64,000 nucleotides of DNA from the NCBI GenBank assembly GCA_025765615.1, contig JAIVFJ010000284.1:1-64000 (forward strand). Reading direction: 5' to 3'. Each line of letters begins with the position of its first letter. The first letter of the stretch is position 1. A program made the position numbers and the translations under genes. This document shows positions 47,223 to 58,500 of the stretch, one piece after another. This DNA is from Zopfochytrium polystomum (taxonomy: Eukaryota > Chytridiomycota > Chytridiomycetes > Chytridiales > Chytridiaceae). The notes below the pieces were generated by a model. It was not told where the DNA came from and made no database searches. It saw only the letters and a program-made list of their open reading frames with translations.

Positions 47223-48102
47223 ATGATCGTGCGGAGGCCGTCGCCTAATATCCGCGAATTTGTAGTGCGGCGAGCGGAACCAACCCGCTCTTTGTCGGAC
47301 GGCTCTCTACTCTTTGGATCGGATGTGCTCACGCTTGCGTTCGGCGCCGTCCCGGTAGCGGCGATGGCCTGGGCTCTTTTCCAGGTCAGGCCAAAAAAAA
47401 AAGAAAGGCTTTCATGTCTGCTCACACCCCCTTCCGCCGCACTTTCAGTCAAACCCGGGCCAGTCTTTCACCCTGAAGTTGGAGCACATCCTTGTGGTTG
47501 CTCTCTTTCTCGCGTTCCTGTATATAAAGTTAAACGCGGTGACGGAAGGTTGGTTAAAAAAAAAAAAAAAAGAAAAAAAAAAAAGAAAGCAAAGCTTTCC
47601 GGTTCATTTGGGGCTAACCGACTCACTTTGCAACCGCTCCAAACAGAATCACTTCTCGTCATCAAAGACCTCGGCATCCAAGTAAAGACATGTTACGCGT
47701 CCGGCTTCTCGCGCACCGAATTTATTCCAATCCGGGACGTCGTGAACCTTGTGATTAACGAGGCCGTCACACTGTTCCAGGTGCGCTTTTATCTCGCCGT
47801 CGTGGCAGCGCGGAGGACCGAGCTGGTTGTGGTGTTTCCGGTAATTGTTTGTGGGCGTTTATTTTTTCAATTCTTCCACGTTCCACGGGCACTGACTCGA
47901 CTCCTGCCTTTTTACGCACAAATGTCGCGCTACCAACCGGGGCTCTCCTTTCTCTGTTCCCTCTCTCCTCGTTTCGTTGTTGTTGTTTGTACTGGGGGGG
48001 CCACGCGCCGATCAAACGCAGTCGCTCCTACCTCGGTCCGACGAGCTCAAGGTTGTATACTGGGAAACGCAGAAAGTCTTGTGGGCAAACCAATACTATT
48101 GA
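47223..48102 (+). CDS. GPI15: GPI-GlcNAc transferase subunit PIG-H/Gpi15
   Basis: 178 aa from four exons: 47223-47384, 47449-47548, 47647-47840 and 48022-48102. It is a small subunit of the ER complex that adds GlcNAc to phosphatidylinositol, the first step of GPI-anchor synthesis. Two hydrophobic segments (about residues 33-54 and 62-79) form the membrane hairpin. The PIG-H domain follows: ESLLVIKDLGIQVKT, FIPIRDVVNLVINEAV, FYLAVVAARRTELVVVF, ending LPRSDELKVVYWETQKVLW. All four elements match the family in order. The length is near that of other PIG-H proteins. The frame is open upstream of 47223, but that part overlaps the divergent gene and has no family match. Confidence 0.9.
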
Positions 48103-49194
48103 TGTTGAGCAATAGCGACCACGCAGAAGAAATAAGAAAAGGGAGCGTCTGCTCGTTGACCCCTTCTCAGTAAAGCATAGACCGACCTTGAACCAAGAAG
48201 ACAAAAAAAATTCAGACAGACCAGGCGGCGGCACCTTTGAAACGAAGGACGACTTGGTGCTACGCACTTAAAAAAACCGGCAGTAATTTTGACTGTGTTC
48301 AGATCATGGGTGTACAGGGCGGGACGTTTCAAAAGGAGTCATACAGGCCAGGAGAAGACATCAAGCATCGTCCCAACACCAGCACACACCGCATTTGCTG
48401 CACGTTCAAGATTACAGGCAACGAAGATTTCGCACTATGCCATCGGAATTATTCTGCAGCAACTTGATCTTGTGAAACAAGCAGGCCCTAACTCCGTTTG
48501 TAAGGGCCGCTTCAGGTCTTCTCTTGGCTTCCATGTGCTCATGAAATTGCGTCAGCTCTCAGAGACTTGAGAACGATTTATGTTGAAGACGTGCACACTC
48601 ACTGGCGGCTCTCCTGCATTGCGGCTGAACCTGCTCACGACACCCCTGTATCGTCACTGGATGTACAACTTGCTGCTGTTATGGCGGCAGCGGTCGACCT
48701 GCCTATTTCGAAAAAGCAACGGACTACTTCAGCAGTCGCAGGAGATTGCAATTGGCATGGCGAAGCAGACTATTTTTGAGCCAGAAACTGTAGCTGTTCG
48801 CAGCAGACCGAAGACATGCAAGCAAAGGCAGTTCCCAGAGAAATCTACAGCACAAATTCGAACCCACTTCAAGCTCGTTGAGGGCACGGTACGACAGCGC
48901 AAATGTGGACTTTGCCATAAGTTCGGGCACGACAGGCGCACCTACCCTCAGTGTCACCCCCAGCCTGAACGCAGCGCCGCCGGAGGCGGCGTTTGTTTGT
49001 CTTCATTCTGCAATAAAATCATCGAACGAAATAAAGAAGGAAAGTGGGCAGTGGTTCAATGGTCTATGTTTTACTTGGAAGGGGGGGGGTCTAAGAGTAG
49101 ACGCTCCCATAAGAAAATTAGAAAAACTTTTTAAAAGGAATAAGAAACAAAACGAGTCCCAGATGCACAAAAAATGTGAAGGCATTAGATATTC
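48103..49194 (+). pseudogene. Relic frame with a zinc-knuckle-like motif
   Basis: Between GPI15 and the Copia LTR, open stretches at 48289-48570 and 48580-49134 read as broken protein. Near 48900-48950, RKCGLCHKFGHDRRTYPQC resembles the CxxCxxxGHxxRTC knuckle that follows MULE-type transposase domains, with the last Cys replaced by Tyr. No catalytic domain is recognisable, so this is best read as a transposase remnant. Confidence 0.35.
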
Positions 49195-49500
49195 TGTTAG
49201 GCGGAACTGACTGGTTAGTAGCAAGAGGCATAAGACAGACATGAACCTATTGTGACTGTCAGTTATTGTTCTCACGATGTCAATGGGAGAGTAGAGCCAC
49301 TGCCAATGCAGACCTGGGCGCTGGCTTGTGCTGTTGACAAATACTCCAAGTATTAAGTGGAACAGAAACCTGGTGTAAACAATTTTCCTCCTCCTCTGCT
49401 CAAGCAGATAATATAGGAGGTTTTTACCCTGTGCCAGTCACGCTTGCCTAGCAACTATTACAGTGTGCATATCATCATTATGTATCAACAATCCATAACA
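49195..49500. repeat. Copia-type LTR
   Basis: 306 bp, TGTTAGGCGG...CCATAACA, inverted relative to 39648-39957. Orientation is uncertain. The sequence to the right includes DNA homologous to a Copia leader read on the plus strand, which would make this a 5' LTR. But a purine-rich tract on the minus strand directly abuts its right edge, as in a 3' LTR. Confidence 0.72.
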
Positions 49501-51715
49501 GAGTTTTTCTCTTTCTCGCCAAGTTGGGGAGAAGGACCACCCACAAACACACATCTCCACTTTATTCACTCCTTCCACTCACTCACTCAGAGTAGACTGT
49601 TTACACAACAGTGTGCCAGCTATCTGGCTGCATCAACCACAGATTCTAGCTCCAAAAAACACTCTCTACCACCTCCAACAAACAGAATCAGCATAGATCA
49701 AATTTAGAAACCATTTTGTTTGGGAGGCCCAAGATTTTCAACGCCCTCTCCTGGCCAACTCCATTATTCAATCCGGGCTTGCAATAGAGCATTTGAAAGC
49801 TTCCTCTCTTTCGAACAAGCTATCACGCAGCTCTCTACATTGCCTCTACTGAATTTGATTGGCCTCTCAAGTCAAAATCACTTCCTCACCTTTGCGTGAC
49901 ATTGTCTCAACGGTGAGAAGCGATCAGTGGTGTTGAGGTTGCAGTGCAGAAGGTGACGTTGTGAGTGGAGGTGGCGCTGCAAGAAGGTTGAAGGGTCGAG
50001 GAACCGGAGCTGCTGTGAGCTGCCCTGGTTCAACATTTCTCTGAACCCATTGAGTGTGATTCTAATTGCATTGTCCTTGCCGGCAAAGCCTTGGAAAGCA
50101 AAGCTAGAATCACTGCCGTCTTCACCTAACTCATTTCGTTGGATTCAGATTCGGCCTTTCAGCTTACCCAACTTAGTGTAAGTTGCATCAGCGGTGGCAA
50201 CGAGGCCTCCGTCGACATAGGAAGCTGGCTTCTCAGGCCAAATCTCAACAAGAGGACACCCTTACACAGCTGTATTTGCCTGCTTCTGCTCTTTCCATTG
50301 CTACGTAACGTGCCCTGCTACGACGCCTACAGCAGGAGCAACAAGAAATTTTGATAAGGGGGTCCAAAAGTCAAACTACACTACCTCCAACCACCATTTT
50401 GTACTTTCCTGTGTGACAAGTCACACCAGCTGCACACCAGATTGCTCCAAGTTCCCTCCATTTCGTTCTCTAACCCTCCCCAAGGGACAGCACCACCAAA
50501 ACTTTGATCCTCAGCCTGAAATTTGGTGCACAGTTGCTCTTCAACGGTGCCAACCTGCTATTCCAATTTCAGAATTTTTCGTCCATCAATCAGCTTGCAA
50601 CCAGCATTGTGTGCAACACACATCTTCGATCCTGGACCATTTCTCCATCAAGTACATCATCAAACAATTCCTAGACTCACTATTTGTCACTGCCGCCCCT
50701 GTTGAGCAACTCCTCCAAATTTTCCAGCGACTGGTTTCTCCTGCAGCAGGATCATCACTACACGAAACGCAATATCATCCAACCTAAACTCTTTTGTTGT
50801 TGGCATGTTCACCAGCAAGAAATGCCAAGCTCCTCCTCGTTGACTACACCCTCTGGCCATGCTCTATCTGTCCTCAATGCCTGGTATGAGTTAGGATCTA
50901 GTGTCCTTGTGCCTGTTAGTGTGAAGTAGGAGAATACCCTCGTTGGCATCGACCGTGTCTCGCTGCATAGCACGTCCACAGTTACTTTAGGCAGCCACAA
51001 TGGGCAGAGTCCGAATACTATCACCAGCAAGAGTATGCAATCTGCTATCTTGAACCATATCAGTTTGAGAAGGAGCCATGTAGCCATTTCTGGACTCACG
51101 CTGTCCATGATGCTCTGATTTATTGCCCAGCGTTTATCCAGTGCAATCAGCATGTACCTGAACCACCTGCCCTTGAGTGTGAGTTCCCTTGTCTCTACTG
51201 GGTGTATCAGTTTGCCTGTCGCACCCATAGTTCGTGAGGTGTTTGTCTAGTAATGTTTAGAACAAGCTGGTAGAACGCCAGCTTAAATCCTCCACCCGCA
51301 GCTTGAGCATCGACCATTAGAATTCAGGAGACAAGCCTTCAACCGCAATCCCCCGCAACAGTCTCATCAGAGAAATAAGAAACAATCTACGAGCCCGAGT
51401 CTCACAGAGTTGGCGTGGAGCAGAAATAAGACTGCAAGAAGTGAGCCAACAACACGACACAGTCACTCGGACAGAGAGTGTTGTTCGTGTCATAATCACC
51501 CAGACAGAAGCAGCATGGGCTTGGTCTGTTGAGCATAGTGAGTAATTGTTCGTCTTTGAGCCTTATGGTTAGCAAGTCATGTGGTGAGCTTGTCTTCAGT
51601 TTTGACATTGGCGTCCACAGCAGATTTGCCATCACATAATACCGACACAAACTGCACAGGAATGAAGCATGGCGTATTGCATAGGACCAGAAGAACTGTG
51701 AAGCTTGTCAGGAAC
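49501..51715. repeat. Copia-related internal sequence, right copy of the 1.77 kb duplication
   Basis: 49944-51715 matches 1-1764 nearly base for base; 49501-49943 links it to the LTR. It ends at AAGCT, where solo LTR C has inserted. It carries the same short frames as the left copy (for example 50809-51228 minus). Confidence 0.75.
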
Positions 51716-52016
51716 AGGGCAGGACAGGACAAGGCAGACAAGGAACTGAGAGGAGTGATGATTGTATTGGAGACAATAATTCACTTGAGGGATGGGACAG
51801 ATCCCCCATCCCCCTTTTATACCTTTTGAGAGTCTTCCTTGTCAAGACTCAAAGAAAGTTCCAGAAAGAGCAATTAGTAATACAATGATACCAATGATAC
51901 CAATGACAACAACAAGACAATTCAGGAAAGCAAAGAAGGTTCCAGAAGGTTCCACAAGGTTCCATGAAGGAATGTTCCAGAAGGTTCCAGAGGTTTCCAG
52001 AGGGTGATTCATAACA
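51716..52016 (-). repeat. Solo Gypsy LTR C with target duplication AAGCT
   Basis: 301 bp, TG...CA termini, flanked on both sides by AAGCT (51711-51715 and 52017-52021). No internal sequence is attached, so it formed by LTR-LTR recombination. The same left-hand flank borders LTR A. Confidence 0.9.
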
Positions 52017-54840
52017 AAGCTGGGCTTCAATCAGGAGACAGGAAGCAATGTGGGTGATGACCTTGATGGCATTTTCTGTGACACCATCGCCCTCCTTGAC
52101 ATACGGAACAAGGCTGAAAGGGGAGGTCAGTGGTTGATACAGTAGGCCTCAAATTGCTGAGTGTTAAGACTGAGGTTGTCTGCCCATACACCACGAGTGG
52201 GGAAAAGTTTCTCTTCAAAATCAATGCGATTAATTATCTGTTGAGTGACACTTGCTGTGCGAGCAACAGTGTTGACCCAAGTGTAGCCTGTTGCGTAGTT
52301 GACAATACCTTCAAAGTGGTTGAAGCCGTCAAGAGAACATGAACTGATCTAGCCAGTTTGGTCGCTACACAGCATCTGCGGCAGAGCAAAATCAAAACAA
52401 GGCTTGGCCATGAAGTGTTGCCAGCAGCGCATCTTTGCCATATCACAAATGAGGCAAGGCTTGCGTGTTGTTGGTGGTGGAGCAGGAGCACCATCGACAT
52501 CACCAGACTTGAGTGTGTCGCGTACTTGCTCTCAGTGGATGTTGCCAAAACGTCAGTGCCAAAGCTTGTGCGCAGTTGCTGGTGATGCGTAGGCAATGGG
52601 CTCAACTGAAATTGTCCTTTGTGCAGCTGGGTGCTGGACTGGGATGAGGTAGCAGTTGGGTCTTGGAGGACATGCAACACAGAGAGGAGCAGTTTCTTGA
52701 GTGATGGGACATGAAGCACATTGCAGAGCACCACATCAAAACCAGAAAAAGTGAGAGTGACAGATCCAATTCCTTTGATGCAGCATTCATGGTGATCTGC
52801 TAGGCAGGCATGGTGTTCTGTTTCAATCATTGGTACTCAGTGAATTGCTCCTGTTGTGGGATCATTGTGGGTACAGCTCCAGAATCGATCATGTACAGAA
52901 GAGAGGCTATGCCTGTGTGTGATGCACTCACTGTTGCAGTGTTCACAAAGAAGTCGAAGCGAGAGGGACCGTTTATTTGAGAAGAAGAAGAAACAGAAGG
53001 CCCTCCTGTAGCAGGTTGAGGGTGAAATCCAGAGTAAGGAACAAGAGTTGTTTGCGGTACAGCCACCGTTGCTGAGGCTGAAGCATGGTTTGGTTGAGCA
53101 GTTGTGAAGTGTTGCATTTGGAGCCTGGTTAAGATGATGTTGGCTCAGCGCATGTGCAGGCACTGCTCAGACTTGTGTGTGTGTGCGTTGGCGGCCAAGC
53201 TTGGAATCTCGGTACAGAACTCACACCCAGTGCCTTCAACTCTTCCAAGACGTTGATGGATTGAGGTAGCCTTTGGCTCTGCAAGAATTCGCTATGATGG
53301 CTGATTGATGGATTGGGCTGCTGTGGTGTACACTACTGAAGGTGGTGGTGGTGGGAGGTTGATCTTGGTTTGTCTTTATACAAAACTGTTACAAGGACCA
53401 TCACTTGCAAAATGCTGCAAGTCATCCTTGCAGAGCAGTAACAGGTCAAAGCTCCTGCACTGATTACACCAAAAGGCCCAAAACTAACAGGCTCTGGCCT
53501 ATGGGTGACTCCTGGCTTGCGGCAGTCACAGCAGTCCCTTTCCATGTGGTGAACGTATGCCTTGTGGTAACCACACCAGTAGCGTGGCCTATCCCCACAA
53601 CAAGGGGAGCGAGAGCAGTTGTGGTTGTTGTGGATGTTAAGACCCCTGTTGCCATCAGTCCTGTAGTTGCTTCCTTGGTGCTTGTTTCGTTCTGCTCACT
53701 CAAGGTCATTGCGACCTCCTTGGATGTGGTCACTTCAGTGGCGTCTATCATCGCAGTCGTCATGGTTGTCACAGTGGTTGTTGCCCACTTGACGCCAGTT
53801 GTGGTTGTTGTGGCCAAGGGCGGTCAAGACAGCAGTGAGCTCATCTATGATGTTCTAGATCGTCGAAGTGGGTGTCATTGTTTCAAAGTGCTGCCACAAA
53901 TGGTCCAAAATGACTATGAGCTGAGCTGCGTGCAAGGTCTCTGCACAGTTTGCTCTGCAGTTTGCGTACAAACTCATCAAGTTGTTCTGGCCATGACCTT
54001 CGATGAATAGTCGCTGAAGTCGCTCAATCTCGCACACATAAGAATTCAGATCTTGGTAATGCAAGGGGCTTTGAGTGTCTGTGCGTAGCTGCAGCCCTGA
54101 CCATCCGTTTTCAAAATTGTCAATCAAGCTGGATGGGTGGGCATTGTTGAATGTTCAGCGAATGGCAGCCACACAGTCTCAATAGAGGTGAATGTTGCGG
54201 CAGAGCTCAAACAAGTGGGAGGTCTCTGGAAGCCTGATCATCAAAGCTGACCCAGCTGTTTCGCTCCTTGATGAAGGTGGCGTGCATCTTCAGCACAGCA
54301 TTCATGAACTCTGGTGAAGTCATGATGTGATGCTGAATCTGGTACTTGACAGTTGCTTTGACAGCCACAATTGGTCCAGCATTAGCTTGCTCAGCGGCAG
54401 TCAGTACATAGAGGTAGTTTGGTGTTTCACTGGCCTTTGGCTCTGGTGTGCTGTGCCCACCATTTTGACAGTGCAGCCAGAACCGCTATCTGTTCCGCTG
54501 ATCCTTGGGTAGATGTGTGACGTATGTATGGTAGGCCTCCTTGTTGCAGAAAGGCCTCTCAAGAGGGAATAGGTCCGTCTCTGTTAGATCCTGGATTCCT
54601 CTTTCGCCAATAACCTTGATCTGAAGGTTGCTAATAAAGTCGTTGAATTCTGTCAGAGTCTTGCCAGTGAACATGCCAACAAAAAAAAGAGTTTAGGGTG
54701 GATGACATTGCATTTCATGTAGTGATGATCCTGCTGCAGGAGAAACCAGTCGCTGGAAAATTTGGAGGAGTTGCTCAACAGGGCAGCAGTGACAAATAGT
54801 GACTCTAGGAGTTGTTTGATGATGTACTTGATGGAGAAAT
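52017..54840 (-). pseudogene. Ty1/Copia gag-protease remnant
   Basis: Reading the minus strand: gag start (MFTGKTLTEFNDFISNLQIKV) near 54674, a helical gag part (LQRLFIEGHGQNNLMSLYANCR) at 53855-54127, a C-x2-H-x5-H-x4-C motif (CGYHKAYVHHMERDC) near 53545-53590 of the type found in some plant and oomycete Copia gags, the protease active site MIDSGAVPTMI near 52870-52890, and the conserved downstream segment VLCNVLHVPSLKKLLLSV near 52710. Frames are interrupted many times, and integrase, RT and RNase H are missing. The 5' end is cut by insertion of Gypsy element 3. Confidence 0.72.
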
Positions 54841-55148
54841 TGTCAGGAACAGGGCAGGACAGGACAAGGCAGACAAGGAACTGAGAGGAGTGATGATTGT
54901 ATTGGAAACAATAATTCACTTGAGGGATGGGACAGGTCCCCCATCCCCCTTTTATACCTTTTGAGAATCTTCCTTGTCAAGACTCAAAGAATGTTCCAGA
55001 AAGAGCAATTAGTAATACAATGATACCAATGATACCAATGACAACAAGACAAGTCAGGAAAGCAAAGAAGGTTCCAGAAGGTTCCACAAGGTTCCATGAA
55101 GGAATGTTCTAGAAGGTTCCAGAGGTTTCCAGAGGGTGATTCATAACA
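54841..55148 (-). repeat. Gypsy LTR D (3' LTR of element 3)
   Basis: 308 bp, TG...CA. It is followed directly by 48 bp of the internal 3' region of the family before element 2 begins. It lacks the extra roughly 35-bp repeat seen in LTRs E and F. Confidence 0.9.
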
Positions 55149-55196
55149 TCATCTCCCCCCTTTAGGCCTTTTCTGCAACTTGGTGGGGCACCTGGT

Positions 55197-55539
55197 TGTC
55201 AGGAACATGGCTGGACAGGACAAGGCAGACAAGGAACTGAGAGGAGTGATGATTGTATTGGAAACAATAATTCACTTGAGGGATGGGACAGGTCCCCCAT
55301 CCCCCTTTTATACCTTTTGAGAGTGTTCCTTGTCAAGACTCCAAGAAAGTTCCAGAAAGAGCAATTAGTAATACAATGATACCAATGATACCAATGACAA
55401 CAAGACAAGTCAGGAAAGCAAAGAAGGTTCCAGAAGGTTCCACAAGGTTCCATGAAGGAATGTTCTAGAAGGTTCCAGAAGGTTCCATGAAGGAATGTTC
55501 TAGAAGGTTCCAGAGGTTTCCAGAGGGTGATTCATAACA
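55197..55539 (-). repeat. Gypsy LTR E (3' LTR of element 2)
   Basis: 343 bp, same sequence as LTR F. Both carry a tandem repeat of about 35 bp around the GGTTCCATGAAGGAATG motif, absent from LTRs A-D. Confidence 0.92.
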
Positions 55540-58500
55540 TCATCTCCCCCTTTTAGGCCTCTTCTGCAACTTGGTGGGGTACCTGGTCTTGAACTCGAGC
55601 AGAAGGTCTTGGCAGTGAGTGAGGTTTGACTCAGGCTCCCAGGTGTTGTCAGCATCTGAGTAACCTTTCCACTTAACAAGGAACTTGAGTGTTCTTCCAA
55701 ACCACTTGGCATCCAAGATTTGTTCAACCTCAAATTCCTCTTCACCTTCTACCTCAACTGGAGGAGGAGGAGGAACAACTCTGCCTGGAATGGAATTGGC
55801 CACAAACTTCTCTAAAAGGCTGACATGGAAAACTGGGTGGATCTTCATGGATGCAGGGAGATCCAGCTTGAAGGTGACTGGATTGATTTGCTCCAAGATC
55901 TTGAAAGGACCCAACTTGAGGTTGTCTAGCTTGGGACTTGGTCTTTTGGTCTGCAAGTTCTTCCTCAGAAGCCAAACTTGCTGACCCACAGCAAGGTCAT
56001 GGTCCATTCTGTGAGTGTTGGCAAATCTTGAGGCATCTTCTTGGGCTTGCTTCAGGGTGGAGTCCAGGAAGGTGCTGATGATCTTGAGCTTATGTAAGTG
56101 TGAAGCCGCAGCAGGAGCTTGGACATTGGATAGGGTCTCTTGTCCCAGAATATCTCCTCTTGGATTGAAGCCATAGGTTGCAAAGAAAGGAGATAGCTGG
56201 GTGCTTGAGTGGAGAGAATTGTTGAGAGCAAATTCTGCCAGTGGAAGGAGGGTGGGCCAATCATCCTGTTGATAGCTGACATAGCACCTCAAATACTGCT
56301 CCAGAGTCTGGTTTGTTCTTTCTGTTTGTCCATCAGTCTGAGGGTGATAAGCAGTTGACAGTTGAGACTTGATTCCAAGGGCTGCTGTGAGTGCTTTCCA
56401 AAATTGGGATCTGAACTGTGGTCCTCTGTCACTGACGATTGACTGAGGCAGCCCATGGAGCCTGAATATGTGCTGCAAAAACAGGTCTGCTGTTCCTTGT
56501 GCATCTATATTCTCAGTGCAGGGGATGAAATGGGCCAACTTTGTCCTTCTGCAGATGACAACAAGGATAGAGTCAAATCCATGGGATGGGGGCAGTTTCA
56601 CAATGAAGTCCATGGATATTGATGACCAAGGGCTGATGGCAATTGGGAGGGGCTCCAGAAGTCCATAGGGCTTGTGTCTGCTGGATTTGTTTCTTTGACA
56701 GGTTTCACAGCTGCTGACATAGTTCTTGATGTACTTCCTCATGCCTGGCCAGTAGAAGTCTCTGGAAACAAGCTCATATGTCTTGTGCTCTCCTGGGTGT
56801 CCAGCTGTTGCTGCATCATGCCTTGTCTTGAGTATCTCAAGTTTTTCCTCTTCTTGGCTGATTTGAATCTTGTGAGGCTTGGGGTCCTTGGAAATAGCAT
56901 GGGCCCACACACTGTCAGGAAGCAATGAAAGGTGTGTCTTGGATGGTGGGGTGAAACCATCTCCCCCTTCAGGTGCAAGGTCTGTTCTTCTTGACAGGGC
57001 ATCAGCCACAGTGTTAAGGTGGCCAGGAGAATAGCACAGCTTAAAGTCATACTCAGAGAGCAGTTCAGCCCACCTGGCATGCCTCTGCTTGAGCAACCTC
57101 CTTGCCCTGAAGAAGGTGAGGTTCTTGTGATCCGAATAGACAGAGATGTTTTTAGAACCAGCCAAGTAGTGTCTCCAGAATTTGAATGCTTCCACAATTG
57201 CAAGCAACTCCTTGTCATGGACTGTGTAGTTACACTCAGCACTGTTCAGCTTCCTGGAGTAATATGCCACTGGATGCAGAGGAGCAGAGGGGTCCTGAGA
57301 GCTTGGCTGGGACAGAACAGCGCCAAGGGCATAGTCTGAGGCATCAGTTTCCAAGGTGAAGGGAAGCAAGGGATCCACATGCTTAAGGAGTGGTGCACTT
57401 GTGGTTGCTGTCTTAAGAGCTAGCCAGGCTTGCTCTGCTGCTGGGGTCCATTCAAACTTGGTGGTCTTCTTGGTGAGATCAGTGAGAGGCTTGGCTATGG
57501 CAGAATAGTTGGCAATGAAGGTTCTGTAGAAGTTGCAAAATCCAAGGAAGCTTTGAACATCCTTGATGGAATTTGGAGCCTTCCATTCAAGAATAGTTTG
57601 GATCTTGTCTGGTGCCATGGAGATCCCTTTGTCAGACACAATGAACCCCAAAAACTCAATGGAGGTCTTGTGGAATTCACACTTCTCCAGCTTTGCATAG
57701 AGGTGATGCTGTCTGAGTCTCTCCAAGACAGTCTTGACATGTCCCATATGGCTTGCAGTGTCAGATGAAAATACCAGGATATCATCCAGGTAGACAATGA
57801 CAAAAAGGTCCAGAATATCCCTGAAGATGTCATTCATCATGCCTTGGAAAATAGCTGGAGCATTGGTAAGTCCAAAGGGCATAACCAAGTACTCAAAGTG
57901 ACCGTATTTGCATCTGAAGGCAGTCTTCCATTGATCCTGGGGCTTAATTCTGACCAAATTGTAGGCACCTCTGAGGTCAATCTTGGAAAATATCCTTGCA
58001 TGGCTCAGTTTGTCCAGTAATTCAGAGATGAGAGGCAGTGGATAGCGGTTCTTGACTGTCATCTCATTGAGATCTCTGTAGTCCACACAGGGTCTCAGTC
58101 CCCCATCCTTCTTCTTGACAAAAAAGATGGGAGCTCCAGCTGGTGACTTGGAAGGTTGGATGAATCCCTTGTTCAGCATTTCTTCAATGTATTCTTGGAG
58201 GGCCTTGGCTTCTGGTGGAGAGAGGTGGTACAGTGGCTTGAAAGGTGGGCTGCAAGTTTCATCCTTGAGTGGGATTTCACAGTCATAAGGCCTCTGAGCT
58301 GGTAGCAGGTCTGCCTTGGTCTTGGAAAACACATCAGCATAAGGGAGATATTCTTTTGGTAGCTTGGATGCCAGCAAAAGGTCTGATGGGTCCAGGTTGT
58401 TGTGCTCCTCAGCAGTGGGGCTTGAATTCTTGACTGGGAACTGTGATTCTTGAATCTTTGACTGAGAGTTCTGTTCTTGGCAAAGACTGTGAGCTGTGGA

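Noticed and set aside
55199..55453. 84-codon frames repeated inside LTRs E and F (also 60141-60395)
   Set aside because: Chance frames within the LTR. Other LTR copies break them.
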